Shown: piece by piece, positions 23,523 to 34,545 of the stretch
How positions within the stretch are numbered: position 1 is the stretch's first letter
How the letters are laid out: each line of letters starts with the position of its first letter
Assembly: GCF_011075055.1 (NCBI RefSeq)
Contig: NC_058145.1
Coordinates: forward strand, 1,562,887-1,626,886
DNA length: 64,000 bases
Reading direction: 5' to 3'
Origin: Mangifera indica
Taxonomy: Eukaryota; Streptophyta; Magnoliopsida; Sapindales; Anacardiaceae
Position numbers and translations under genes: made by a program
The notes under the pieces: model-generated
The model's database searches: none
What the model was told of the DNA's origin: nothing
Seen by the model: only the letters and a program-made list of their open reading frames with translations

Positions 23523-25579
23523 TTAATCTAATACTGACATGCTAACACAAATAAACCTATCAAGCAAGTTGGGAAGAAACAGTGAAAGGCACAATTTTAG
23601 CTTTCTATTACTCACTGGGGTATTATACACTAGGAAATTTGGATTGCAAGCTCTGGATTCCATTTCTTTCAGCATTGAACATGCCTTGTCAAACTTCCCT
23701 GCCATGCAAAAACCGCGAATCATGATATTGTATGAAAATACATTTGGAAGCAGTCCCTTGATGATCATCTCATCAAACAGTCCCTGAGCCTTCTCAAGCT
23801 CCTCGGCAAATATGTAACTTGTTATCATAACGGTGTCACAAACCACATCAGGCATGCACACTCTTTTGATCATCTCATCAAAAAAGTACTGGCATGCTTC
23901 TAAATTTCCAGCACAGCTCAGGCCATCCATCAATGTGGTGAAGTGAAGAACACATGGATAAAAACCCACTTCTTTCATGTGATTCAAGAGATTAAGTGCT
24001 GCAAGTGGTTTATCCCCTTTGCCAAGCACATGGAGACGGATGTTATACGTATGAAAATCAGGGGAAAATCCACTTCTACCCATTTCATCAAGCAATTTGT
24101 GGAATTGGTCCAACTTCCGTAACCTATATTTTGCACACATGATGATGTTATAAGTTAGAATATCTGGGGGGTGACTGTTGGAACTCACGTATCACTCTTG
24201 CAGGAAGAATAATCAAAGGAAGAAAATGTCCCTAAAGACACATGGCAGCAAGGTAAGGGAGCATGCAAAAGAAAGCCATCTACCAATATTATGAACTCAT
24301 ATATCACTCTTGCAGGAAGAATAATCGAAGGAAGAAAATGTCCCTAAAAGCACATGGCAGCAAGGTAAAGGAGCATGCAACAGAAAGCCATCCACCGATA
24401 TTATGCACAACAGGCCTACAACTAACACAGGGGACCACAAGGGTATTCATAGATGAGGTGGCATCACAAGATTGGAGGAGGCACTGCAAGGAGAAGGTTG
24501 GTATAATAGCCGTGGGAAAGAAAGAAAAGGGGAGAAGAAGAAAATAGAAGAAGAGGCAGTGAGGGAGAGATCCAGCCTCTCAAAAGCTGGAGGAAGATTG
24601 AGTTTCTGTTGATTCTCAGTGGTTATGTTTTCCGTGATTTGCTTTAATGAAAGTAAATATGCCAGAAAGTTTATCTGAACAATCTGTATTTCATTTCTCA
24701 AGTGCTTAATACAAGATCTTTGTATATCTCATTGTTGTTGGTTCTACATTGTACATACAAATCTCCATAATTACAACTTGCTTCCATTGCTTATATTCTT
24801 TAACTTGGTCTGTATTCTGGAATCTGAGGTTGGTTTTGCAGTTGAGGAGACTTGTTGCTGCTGGTTTCTGGAGAGACATTCTCGGGTACCCATCAGTGAC
24901 CCTCATCAAACATCTGCTGATGCACCCACTCTATCAACTTATACTGCTTAATAGTAAGAAGTGAATATAGAATTGCGTTATAAGAGTGTTTAAATGGCCT
25001 ATAATTAAATGCCTACAACTTAACAAACCTCTCCACAACTTTTCTAGCTAAACCAGCCTCACCACATGTACAAATCAATATGTTAGATGTCTGTGCTGTA
25101 GTTGGGAACCCATTCTCTATCATCTCATCAACCAGCCTCCACATTGCGTTTAATTCCTCACATTCTGCAAATTTCTTCATTATCAAATGATAAGTGTTTG
25201 CTGTGTGCCTAAATTTTTTCTGCTGGCCAGACCATACAAAAAACTTGTAATCCAATTTTGCACACCTGGTCTTGTTTTCATAATCTATGTTCCTCAAATT
25301 TCCCAAAAGAACTGTCCTGACAAGTATCCCTGAAACCCTAATTCCTGACTCACTGAGAGCCAATTTTGCATCAAATCCAGGACCACCATGTTGTAAAATT
25401 TCAAATATTCTTCCAGCATCCAATTTAACATTATCAAGGAAACTCCTCCTCACCGAGAAGTGCCCCTCTGAGCATTCATAATCGTAAAAACCATTATGGT
25501 AACAGAAATTTCGCGAAATAACAACAAAACATGTAAATTTATTAACTATTCTTGCACCAGATAAAGCTACGGAGTTCAT
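23523..25579 (-). pseudogene. PPR protein (At1g55630-like), disrupted by a stop codon and a solo LTR
   Basis: Pentatricopeptide repeat proteins bind organellar RNA. The reading frame starts at ATG 25,579 and runs to a TAG at 25,013-25,015, after GEAGLARKVVERFVKL. The same frame then continues FNYRPFKHSYNAIL...QYKLIEWVHQQ to a GTGAC word at 24,896, where a 720-bp LTR intervenes. It resumes below 24,176 as HPPDILTYNIIM and runs through several 35-residue PPR motifs (DFHTYNIRLHVLGKG, VLHFTTLMDGLS, VFSYNIMIRGFC). Removing the LTR and one target copy (725 bp) restores the frame exactly. After VYNTPVSN the text stops resembling the family, so the last segment is lost or split off by an intron I cannot confirm. 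The family name is from memory. Confidence 0.85.
24176..24895. mobile_element. Solo LTR inside the PPR pseudogene
   Basis: It begins TGTTGGAACTC and ends GGGTACCCATCA, and is flanked by the perfect 5-bp duplication GTGAC (24,171-24,175 and 24,896-24,900). An approximately 111-bp stretch is tandemly duplicated inside it (24,180-24,291 and 24,292-24,403). It shares GAGGGAGAGATCCAGCCTCT-type text with the LTRs at 62,277-62,873 and 62,914-63,766. No internal retroelement coding region is present, so LTR-LTR recombination is inferred. Confidence 0.9.
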
Positions 25580-26385
25580 TGTTAAGACACTGTAGAGATC
25601 CCATTATCTCCGCGACTTTACAATACAAAAACAATCCAAGAAACCCAGTAACAGATTGAGATATTTGAACAAGTAGAACAGAAGGAACGTTGAGCACCCA
25701 CCCATTAAACTGAAACTAAATACCAACTGCGTAATACGGCTTTTAATGGAAGAGAAAAACGCCCATTGAGCAGAGGTTATTGGTCGAGAGGGAACTTACC
25801 TGGCATAAAGCTGATTATGGAGGGCTTTATTAGAATATTACCCGCCCAGTCACGGCTTTGATGTTGTAAGCCACAGAAGCTAAATAGGGCTGGATATGAT
25901 CCGAGCCGGTTCGGTTTGAGTCAAGGGATGTTCGGTTTGGTTCGGCTCAAATTCGGTACAAATTCATAGTTCAAATCAGTAGTTTAAATTCGTGACTCAA
26001 TTCTGCTCGAATTTATAGCTAGAATCAAATCGAATTCAGTAGTTTGAATTGACAGTTCGAAAACACAACTCAGTTTAGCTTGAATTATAAATTTTGAATA
26101 TTATTTAGGTAAAATGACATTATTTTGTTAATGAACTACGAAATTGAGTCATGAATTCGAGCCGTCAATTCGAACCATTAATTTGAGCCAAATTAAGCTA
26201 AAAATTTAAATAATTAATTTGAGCTACGAAATCGAGCTAAATTCAAATCAAACTAAGATGAGTTATTTTTTATTCAAATTAAATTTAATATTGATTCGAT
26301 GAACTCAAACTAAATTTAAATCAAATTATTTTTTATCCAAATTGAACTCGAATCAACAGATGTTTAAGTTTGCCTCGATCGGAAT
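25580..26385. other. 5' flank of the PPR remnant, then a degenerate word repeat
   Basis: From about 25,888 the sequence opens GGGCTGGATATGATCCGAGC and runs through many TTCGAATT/GAGCC words. Similar tracts occur near 32,600, 35,100, 40,840, 44,330 and 51,364, apparently a dispersed non-coding family related to the small hAT-type elements listed below. Confidence 0.5.
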
Positions 26386-27290
26386 CCACCCCCAAAGTAA
26401 AGTGCTGGGGAGACGACCTGAGATTACAAACGACAAGAAGGTTGAGGGAAAACAAAGAGGGAGCAATCTAGTGTTTCCTCTCAAATAACATTAATATGTA
26501 GAGCCAATAGTAGAGACACACGTGTAAATTACGTGCAAATTGCTTAAAGAAGTTGAGATTTGATGTTTTTCTCCGCAAGCCCTCTAGCTTAATTTCGGTT
26601 TAAAATCATTCAGTTTAAGTTTATCGAATTAGAATATAAAGTGATTCAAATTCAAATTAAATAAAAAATAATTAAATTTAAATTTATAATTCAAATTATT
26701 AACTTGTTAACAAAATAATATTATTTTGATAATTACTTACATAATTTAAATCAAGTAATATGTTAACATTAAATTGAATCAAATTATATATCTAACTTAT
26801 AAATTGGACTGAGTTAAATTCTTTCTATCTCAAAGTTAGTTTATTTTAAAAAATAAATCAAATATTTTGATTCAAATTTAAATTAAACTAAATTAAGTCA
26901 AATCCAAATTGAACTTTAGTTTGTGAGATTTAGGCTTCATAACAACAGTGTCCGCCTCCGGTGGTTTAAACAGTAACACTGAAAACCTCATGGACTAAAT
27001 TATAACTCACTGGACCAAAATTAATACAACAATCCACAAGACTAGCCCTCACGCATTCTTTGCCTAATGACATGTTCTAACCGTTATGAGCTATTGGGCT
27101 TTTAGCCGATAAAAATAATTTTAATAATTTATTTTTCATTATTTATATTATATTATTTGATTTGTTAATAATAAAAAATTTTAATAATTTTTTATTATCA
27201 ATTGATAATATAATGTGTAATATAAGTGATAATCTGATCACTATTTTTTACCTTAATATTAAAATATTACTAAAGTAATATTGATTTTAT
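26386..27290. repeat. Duplicated block B, copy 2
   Basis: Counterpart of 1,846-2,550 with added AT-rich sequence in the middle. No gene was seen. Confidence 0.6.
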
Positions 27291-28788
27291 TATAATTATA
27301 TTCTTATTTATTAATTTTTTAAGATAAAAATAATCTCATTTCCAATTAATATAGCAAGTAATATAAAAAATATTTTAGAATAATTATGCCCAAAAGTATT
27401 TAAGTAAAATAATATATTAGTATTCTTTAATTATCTTTAATCAAATACAATAATTATTTATATCTACTAAATTTATCAAACATATTAATTATTTATACTT
27501 AGTAATCTTCTAAGTAATCTATCATTAAAGTAATTTTTTAATTTTGATAATAAAATATTATTCAAACTAAACACCCCTTCAATCTTATGTAAACTTCTCT
27601 ATATAAATTTTTTTAAAGGCCAAAATACTTGTTCCCATCCAAAGTATAGTGAAATCCCAAAGCGACTCCCTTCAACTTCCAAAAAACCCAAACACCCATT
27701 TATGAGCAAAATTCTATTAAAAAACTTAATTAAAGTTAAAGGCAAAACTATCATTTAACAAAAATTAAAAAAAAAACATAAAATTCATTATATTTTTCAT
27801 CGTCCAGACGAGGGGCTTATTTGTTTGGATTTTTTGAGCTGCTTTGAAACAGAGCTTAATGTACGATTTTTTTTTCTCCTGTAACCTCTATTGATTGTTA
27901 TTGTGATAACTTTTAGAGGTTCATGACTAACTCTGTTTGGCTTTGGATAAGGCCTTCCAAATCTGCTCGTTTGATTGTATTCTTAGATGTCAAAACTTCA
28001 TTTTATTTGCAAAATTCTCATACATAGGTATTCCTTCATTGCATTGTATTCTTTTCAGGTATATTAATGAATTTGCTGTTCCTTCTTGCATTGACGTGTT
28101 GGGGTTAAATTAGTCAATTCTTGGGCCCAAATGGTACCTTATACATGCATCACGTTGTCTTTTGGCGTAATAGAATTCAATAATACGTAATAGAGATATT
28201 AAAAAATATTATAACATTTTTTAAACTGATAACTTTAGTTGAATATTCAAAAGTACGAATCAAGAACTGAAAATATCTCATTAGGCCAACTTTTGTCTTT
28301 TGGCGTGTGGTGCTCCACTAGTCGGAGGGCAGAACACAGTGGCGGACTGAGCAGCGGTGAAAGAGGATCCTTTAAAATAAAAATTTCTAAGTTTTAATGA
28401 ATTTCCGATTAAGTTTGTTTTTATATATTACAATTTATAATTTTATACGAGAAATAACTTTTTAATTTTATTGAATAACGTTGATAGAATAGAGTAGCCG
28501 CTTCTCACAATTTTCTCTACAGCTTAGTCAACACTTCTCCTCTTCAGCGCCGTTTCAAATTGATATTTAGTTATTCATTCAAGTCTCAATTTCATCCTCT
28601 GTTTATTATTTTGAAGAAATATCATATTTGCTTTCTCAAGTTTAGTTTTTGTTTAAAAATTAGACTAACAAAAGCAGTTTCCACATCAAATTTGATGTTT
28701 CTTTGCTGTTCTGTTTGATTACAGCGAAAATGAAGAAAATTTACATCAATGAAATTTTGTGACTTACACGAATAAATATACCTGAATT

Positions 28789-28876
28789 CTTAGCTTCGTC
28801 ACATGCCTCTTCTTTCACAGTAACTGGCAAAGTCTTTGAAGCCAAGCTAAGAAGATCTCTCCACATCTCATTAGAA
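28789..28876 (-). other. Exon-like fragment of an unknown gene
   Basis: The minus strand has one open frame, HRSNEMWRDLLSLASK... to CDEAKNS, followed by a GTATAT donor. A close copy of the whole stretch is at 53,640-53,740, with frame RRFAEMGRDFLSLALK. A shorter copy at 53,205-53,270 keeps only the donor-side part. I do not recognise it. Confidence 0.35.
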
Positions 28877-29102
28877 CGATGACTTAGAGGTAAAATAATT
28901 TTAAGTTTTAGAAAACAAAGAGAAATAGAATAATAAGAAGACGGAGTTGCAGAGAGAAAAGAGAGATTTTTAAAATATGATTAAGCTTGTTTGAATCTTT
29001 AATTGTTTGTTTTGTGTGGAAACTGAGAGTGAATATTTGGAAGAAGATTGGTCAATTTTGGCTTGTGTGAAGTTACGATAATTTTGTGCTGAATGTTTAT
29101 CT

Positions 29103-29104
<2 letters not shown>

Positions 29105-29145
<41 letters not shown>
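29105..29145. repeat. (TA)n microsatellite
   Basis: Uninterrupted TA dinucleotides over 41 bp. The paralogous place near 53,990-54,010 has only a short, interrupted TA stretch, so expansion is local. Confidence 0.9.
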
Positions 29146-29148
<3 letters not shown>

Positions 29149-29319
29149 CGTTATTTGTTTTTGATACATCATAGTGAATGTTTTTCATTTATTAACGTCC
29201 TACATATTTAGTAAATATTGTAAAAACTTGAATGCTAATATCACAAAAATAAAATTAATCCATAGCAAATTATTTTGTACATGCATTTGTCTTCAATTAC
29301 ATGTATATCAATTTCAATT

Positions 29320-29727
29320 TCACTGGTAACCTGTTTCAGATACGATACGAAGTGTGTCTAACTGGTAGGACTGATTAATTGTATTTATTCCATGAAAATC
29401 GTATTGTTGTTCTAGAAACGTTGGTAGGGTGTAGAACAGGACGCCACACTCTTTCACCTCATAACATTCAAGACGTCTACCTTTCATATCTTTAATATAG
29501 AATTGAAACAAAACTTCACTATTGATAGAAAACCACGTGGACGAACACCAAAAATCCGTGCATCCCAAGAATATGTGGTCTGAGTCAATAGACGATCGAA
29601 TAGGCCAAAATTTCCAGTACGTTTTGGCCCTTTCCTCATACTGCACCTCACAGTCAACTCTTAACTCTTTGGTCGGATCATGATCGTCTCGGAGTGATAT
29701 AACAATTCCAGAGTGGTTTGCCTTCTG
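29320..29727 (-). pseudogene. TNL C-terminal (C-JID) remnant
   Basis: The frame reads KTYWKFWPIRSSIDSDHIFL and ECYEVKECGVLF, ending after EQQYDFHG as in TNL-3. Only the last exon's second half is present: no TIR, NB-ARC or LRR sequence lies upstream. At 29,707-29,727 the text for IPEWFAF appears on the plus strand, inverted relative to the rest. It is flanked by the usual TNL 3' flank (28,200-29,300). Confidence 0.8.
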
Positions 29728-30119
29728 TCATCTTTCCTCCCATTTGGACGCCCGATCGGCGTCAACGAAGTTCTTCGTCTCCCAAGGCGTCTTCGATGCT
29801 GATCGGGCCTCCAAATGGGAGAAAAGAGATCGCCGGAAGGAGAGGATGCTTCGGGAGGAAGAGGCCGTTGGCAATAGAGTCGGAGATGTCGCCAGAGATT
29901 TCAAAACGAAACCCTAGGGTGAAACTGCTATTTTTTAAAACTTAAACTGAGAGAAAATTTTAGTTTTTAAAGTTTAGAGAGGCAAAAAAAGATAAAATTT
30001 TCAGGCATTAGAGTTCTATTAAATTTAACCAGCCATAGGTGGGTGTTCGGTGTTTTCATAGTTAAAGGAGGGATATTTGAGAAAACATCAAACCTTGGGT
30101 GAGAAATAGTCGTTTGGCC

Positions 30120-31083
30120 TTTAAAGCACCAAGAATGAAATGCTCATATTCAGACAGTAGGTAGACCATAACCCTACTGATGGAAAATATTGCTGCTTAA
30201 TGTAACAAAATCTGGAAGTCACTCTTGATTCTGAACATAAAAGACATCGTTTCAAACATGATGACTAGTTAAGTAAAAAATACACAAGAAAAATAAAAGC
30301 TGAAGAAAAATTTAAAATGCAGGATTAATAAAATTTTAAATAAAATTACTACTTCAATTGAATCACCCATCTGAAAATTTAGACCACCACTATACAATAA
30401 AACTCAAGGTCAATGACTAACATTTATTGAATCACCCATCTCGTAAATGTAGTTAAGAACAAAACAAAAAATAATATAAAATTATATACACTAATAATAA
30501 ATACTAATAATCATAATTATGTTTCCAAATAAGCATGACAGAACTATGACTACATGTTTCTCTCTCTCATTTTCAAAGAACAAATTGAGAATGACACTCC
30601 TATGTTTTTCTCGTTTATGTTAAATCTCTCAGTATTGCCCAGTTTTCCATGAGAATTTATATGATAATTTCACAAGGCCAGAGTATTTGTCTGTCAGCAC
30701 ATTCAGCTAGACCGATTTCTATTTTTTCATGGGTCTCACCCATAATTCAAAATCCATCATCTAAATTGGTTTATTTTACAAACTGAAAGTTTTTATATTT
30801 GAAAAAAATCTTAAACCAAATTGAACCAATTAAAATATTAAGTAATTTTCCTCAATTTTTTATGTCTACGTCTATGGGTGGACTAACTCTTAATTTTTGA
30901 TCCAATTGGTAAAATCAATCAGTTCGATTTGATTTTCAGAACCATGCTATATAAAATTTGAAAAACAAAATTGAAAACATGAAAGTGAAGTAATGATTTT
31001 TAATAAATACAAAAAGACCCTAGAAGGCTAATGGAAATTATATAACTTAATTTTGAATTGTGGATGGCCAGTGACCCATCATT
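30120..31083. other. AT-rich intergenic
   Basis: No gene or terminal repeat was recognised in this stretch. Confidence 0.5.
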
Positions 31084-32004
31084 GAGTAAATTCTATGTTC
31101 CCACCAAAGGTTTGACCTAAGAGCACCTTTTCAACCCTTGGGTGGGAAAATAACCTTTTCTGCCCAAAATCAAGCTCTATTAACATAAAATAATTCTGAA
31201 ACATTGTTAGGATGTGAAATTATCACACTATCTCCAACTATTTAACTTTTCAAAATTACCATATCACCATAAATTAGTAAAAAATATATATATTAAATGT
31301 TAAAATTCCATTAAAACCCTCTTCTTCTTTTTTTTTTCATCTAACCTAGCCGACGATTTCATTGTTTATGACTCATCTTCAATGTTAATTTGATTTTCAC
31401 AAATATTTTCGATGCCAATCTATCCATCTCCAGCTCATTCACACAATGACATTGTCGTTTCCACTTCTTTTCATGTCTACAAAATTCAGCACCATATCCC
31501 ATGCATCATTCTGCTCTCCAACTCCCTTCGATATTGATTACAACTTTTGATAGTTTATCTCATTGATAGCTACCTTTTCCACTTCATCCTATATTAACTT
31601 CTTCGGCAATAGATCCCATGGATCAATCTACTCTCCAACTCCCTCTGATATTGATTAGAACTTTTGATAGTTTACCTTCTGATATCTACTTTTCCCAAGC
31701 CATCCAACATTAACTTCACTATCAATGATGGTGATATTACAGTGGAATGGTGGCTAGGATTTTAAGGGTATAAATATAAGTTTATAAACTTATTAAAGAG
31801 TTAAGCATGATGTTTAAAACGTATAAGTTTGATCAACAAAAGAATTTGTTTTAAAATTTTCAAAATTTTATAGATAATGAAATTATTATACACAGTTTTT
31901 TTATTAACAGACTTTGATTTTGGATTAAAAAAAGGTTATTCATACCATCAAGGGTTGAAAAGGCATTTCTAGCCAAATCTTGAGTGGGAAAATGTAATTT
32001 ACTC
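31084..32004. mobile_element. TIR element, non-autonomous, about 80-bp inverted ends
   Basis: The left arm starts GAGTAAATT and contains CCTTTTCAACCCTTGGGTGG. The right arm mirrors it and ends ATTTACTC. The flanks CCATCATT (31,076-31,083) and CAATCATT (32,006-32,013) look like an imperfect 8-bp duplication. No coding capacity. Confidence 0.6.
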
Positions 32005-32334
32005 GCAATCATTTATCCACAATGGCATAAATATACAGAAGCATAAATATTGTGTAGAGCGCATTGGTTTGGGCACAATGTCTCACGCTTTCCTAATCCA
32101 CGAGTGAACAACTCTTTCATGCTTTCAAATTTCAGAACCCGAGGGGCTTAAAAGCCTTCAGCTTTCTGACCCTTTCTTCCTTACAAACCCTTCTGCAGGG
32201 AGGAGCCCCAACTAATTGCATTAAATACTGATACATAAAACAACTTCTTAATTTTCTCTACTATTTCATCACCACCCAACCAACCGGTTTCTCCATTGCT
32301 TAAAAGGCTTAAGCTCAAACTCCTAGTAGTAGCC

Positions 32335-34545
32335 ATGTCTGTAAGTCTTTTTTATTTTTCTTCGCATTTAAAACCCAGTAAAAGAGCCATTCTGGAAGTG
32401 GGATTTTAACAATGTACGTCATTTTCAGATGGTGGAGGTCAGAGTTCCAAATCTGGATTGTGAAGGCTGTGCTTCCAAGTTAAAGAAAGCGCTCTTCAAG
32501 CTCAAAGTTATGGCTTAAATTCTTGTCTTGTTTCTTTAATCAGAAAAATGGGTTCATCCAGGTGGCCATTGAGCCTTAAACTATGTTTTTAGTCCCAACA
32601 AAGGCCTGGATGTGGGACCGGACCCAAACAAAACTAGCTCAGGTTTGAAAATCGGTTCAGTTCAAATTCAAGCTGAATTTAAGTAAGGAAGTTGAGCTCA
32701 TTTTTTAAATTGAACTGAACTCAAGTTAGAGAAAGTTCAGTTTGGTTTGGATCATAAGTCAGGCAAATGACTCAAATCGGTTCAAAATTGACTCATGTTT
32801 CGATTTGGATTATCTGAAGTAATTGTTAAAATAACATCGTTTTACCTATTATGAGATAAAACAATATCCTTTTGTCAAGAACAATATTATATGTACACAC
32901 TTTTAGTTCATAATTTAGATATATAGATGATGTGTTTTAATGTAATTGAGTGTTATTTTATCCTTAATTTAAAATTATTCAATTACATGATGACACCTCA
33001 TTTGTATATACAAATTATGCACTAAAAGTGTGTATACATAGTTTTATTGTTTTGGAAATGAGTTATGAATTCGAATAACGAATCCAACAACAAATCCAAG
33101 CCATGGATTCGAACCATAAACTCAAGTGGAACTCAAATCACTCTTAATTTTGGTTAAACAAACTCGAACCAAATTTCATTCAGACCATACTTGAGCCAAG
33201 GGTGTTTGGTAGGGATGGCAATGGGGAGGGGCGGGGAGGGGATATCAATCCCCATCCCAGTCCCCACCCCGTCCCCGTTACGGGGATAACAAAGAATCCC
33301 CATCCCCTCCCCATCCCCTCCCTGTCCCCGCAGGGAAAAATCCCCTCCCTATCCCCGCCCCGTCCCCGTGGGAAAAAATCCCCTCCCCATCCCCGCCCTG
33401 TCCCCGTGGGGAAAAATCCCCTCCCTATATCCGCAAATATAAATTTTAATTTTTTTATGTATTTCAATAAATAAAATAAATCATATTCTCCCAAAATATC
33501 ACTTGCTACAAGAGCTACAAAATATTTATTATTATTTTAATTCAAATACAAAGTTTTCATAAAATCTAACAATATGCAATAATTAATCTCTTCATTAGTA
33601 GCTCTTCATGTATGTGATTTAGGGTAATTTTATAATAACATTAAATTTAACATTTTTCATTCACTTCAATTGATTTTATCAAGTTTATAATTTGTTTTTT
33701 TGTGTAAAACCGGTGGATTGACTGACTAAGTTTTGAAGTTAAAATAGAATTAATTTGGTGCATTTGCATTTTATGATAATGAGATTCTGAGGTTTTTTTA
33801 ATATATTAGATTAATAGTTCAGAAATTAGTAAAAACTGATAATTGATAATTCAAAAATTAGTAAAATTAAAGTTATAGTTGTAATAAATCATAATGTAAA
33901 AATTTCTAGAATTTAATAGTTTAGAAATTATTATATTAATATATTAGATTTAGAGGGTGGGGAGGGGATGGGGCGGGGCGGGGCAGGGACATATGCATCC
34001 CCGTCCTTGATTACGGGGATTTTTTTTGTCCCCATCCCCGCCCCTTTCGCTGTTTTTATCGGGGAATCCCCTCCCCTTTAGGGTCGGAGAGGGTCGGAGC
34101 CCCTAAAATCGGATCCAAATTGCCATCCCTACTGTTTGGCCTTGGCTCGATTTGTATCCGCCCTTACCTGGAGGGACCTTTAGATTCATGGCTTCAATTT
34201 TGGGTTGTGACATTTTTTTCAGGAGTTGAAGGAGTGGAGATAGAAATGGAGATTCTAAAGATTACGGTAACAGGGTTTGGAGTGGAGGAAAGGAAGGTGT
34301 TGAAAGCCATTAAACTAGTTGGAAAAGAAGCAGAGCCATGGCCATTTCCACGATACTCTCATTTTGCTTCATTTTATAAGTAGCCAAGCTGCATTGTGAG
34401 CCATTATTATGATACACACGGAACCAGTAATGGTGCTCATACGTTCTTCCACACTCCTGCTGTTTATTCAGTCGCTATGGCGTCTGATGAAACTGTTGCT
34501 TCATTATTCAACGATGACAATCCACATGCCTGCACTAACATGTGA
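32335..34545 (+). pseudogene. HIPP: HIPP copy 1 (heavy-metal-associated isoprenylated plant protein)
   Basis: Three exons: 32,335-32,340 (ATGTCT), 32,429-32,507 and 34,223-34,545. The HMA domain keeps the metal-binding motif DCEGCAS, then GVEGVEIEMEILKITVTGFG. The C-terminus reads HYYDTHGTSNGAHTFFHTP to DDNPHACTNM, a CaaX-type tail for prenylation. Lesions: the intron 2 donor is AAAG|TT where copy 2 has AAAG|GT, and TAG at 34,381-34,383 replaces the Tyr codon of FYKYPSY. Intron 2 also holds a 922-bp hAT element. Sequence resembles the HIPP28-31 type, from memory. Not functional as read. Confidence 0.88.
33210..34131. mobile_element. Non-autonomous hAT element, copy 2 (G/C-rich ends), in a HIPP intron
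   Basis: The ends are TAGGGATGGCAAT and ATTGCCATCCCTA, perfect inverted repeats. The flanks GTGTTTGG (33,202-33,209) and CTGTTTGG (34,132-34,139) differ at one base of 8. The paralogous intron near 44,930-44,950 (AGCCAAGGGTGTTCAGGCTC) is empty, so insertion followed the HIPP duplication. The ends have the same GGGG/CCCC-run structure as copy 1. Confidence 0.93.

Larger units (their letters stand above)
27618..30119. mobile_element. Block bounded by Mutator-type inverted ends, enclosing a TNL 3' remnant
   Basis: The left end GGCCAAAATACTTGTTCCC and right end GAAATAGTCGTTTGGCC are inverted relatives of the Pack-MULE TIR. Similarity between arms continues inward (AACACCCATTTATG against AACACCCACCTATG). 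Inside are the TNL 3' flank, a C-JID fragment and a purine-rich arm (29,800-29,900). I could not find matching 9-bp target duplications, so this may be one composite element or two unrelated ends. Confidence 0.4.

Noticed and set aside
24263..24547. 94-codon open frame inside the PPR locus
   Set aside because: It is LTR sequence with an internal tandem duplication, bounded by the 5-bp target duplication.
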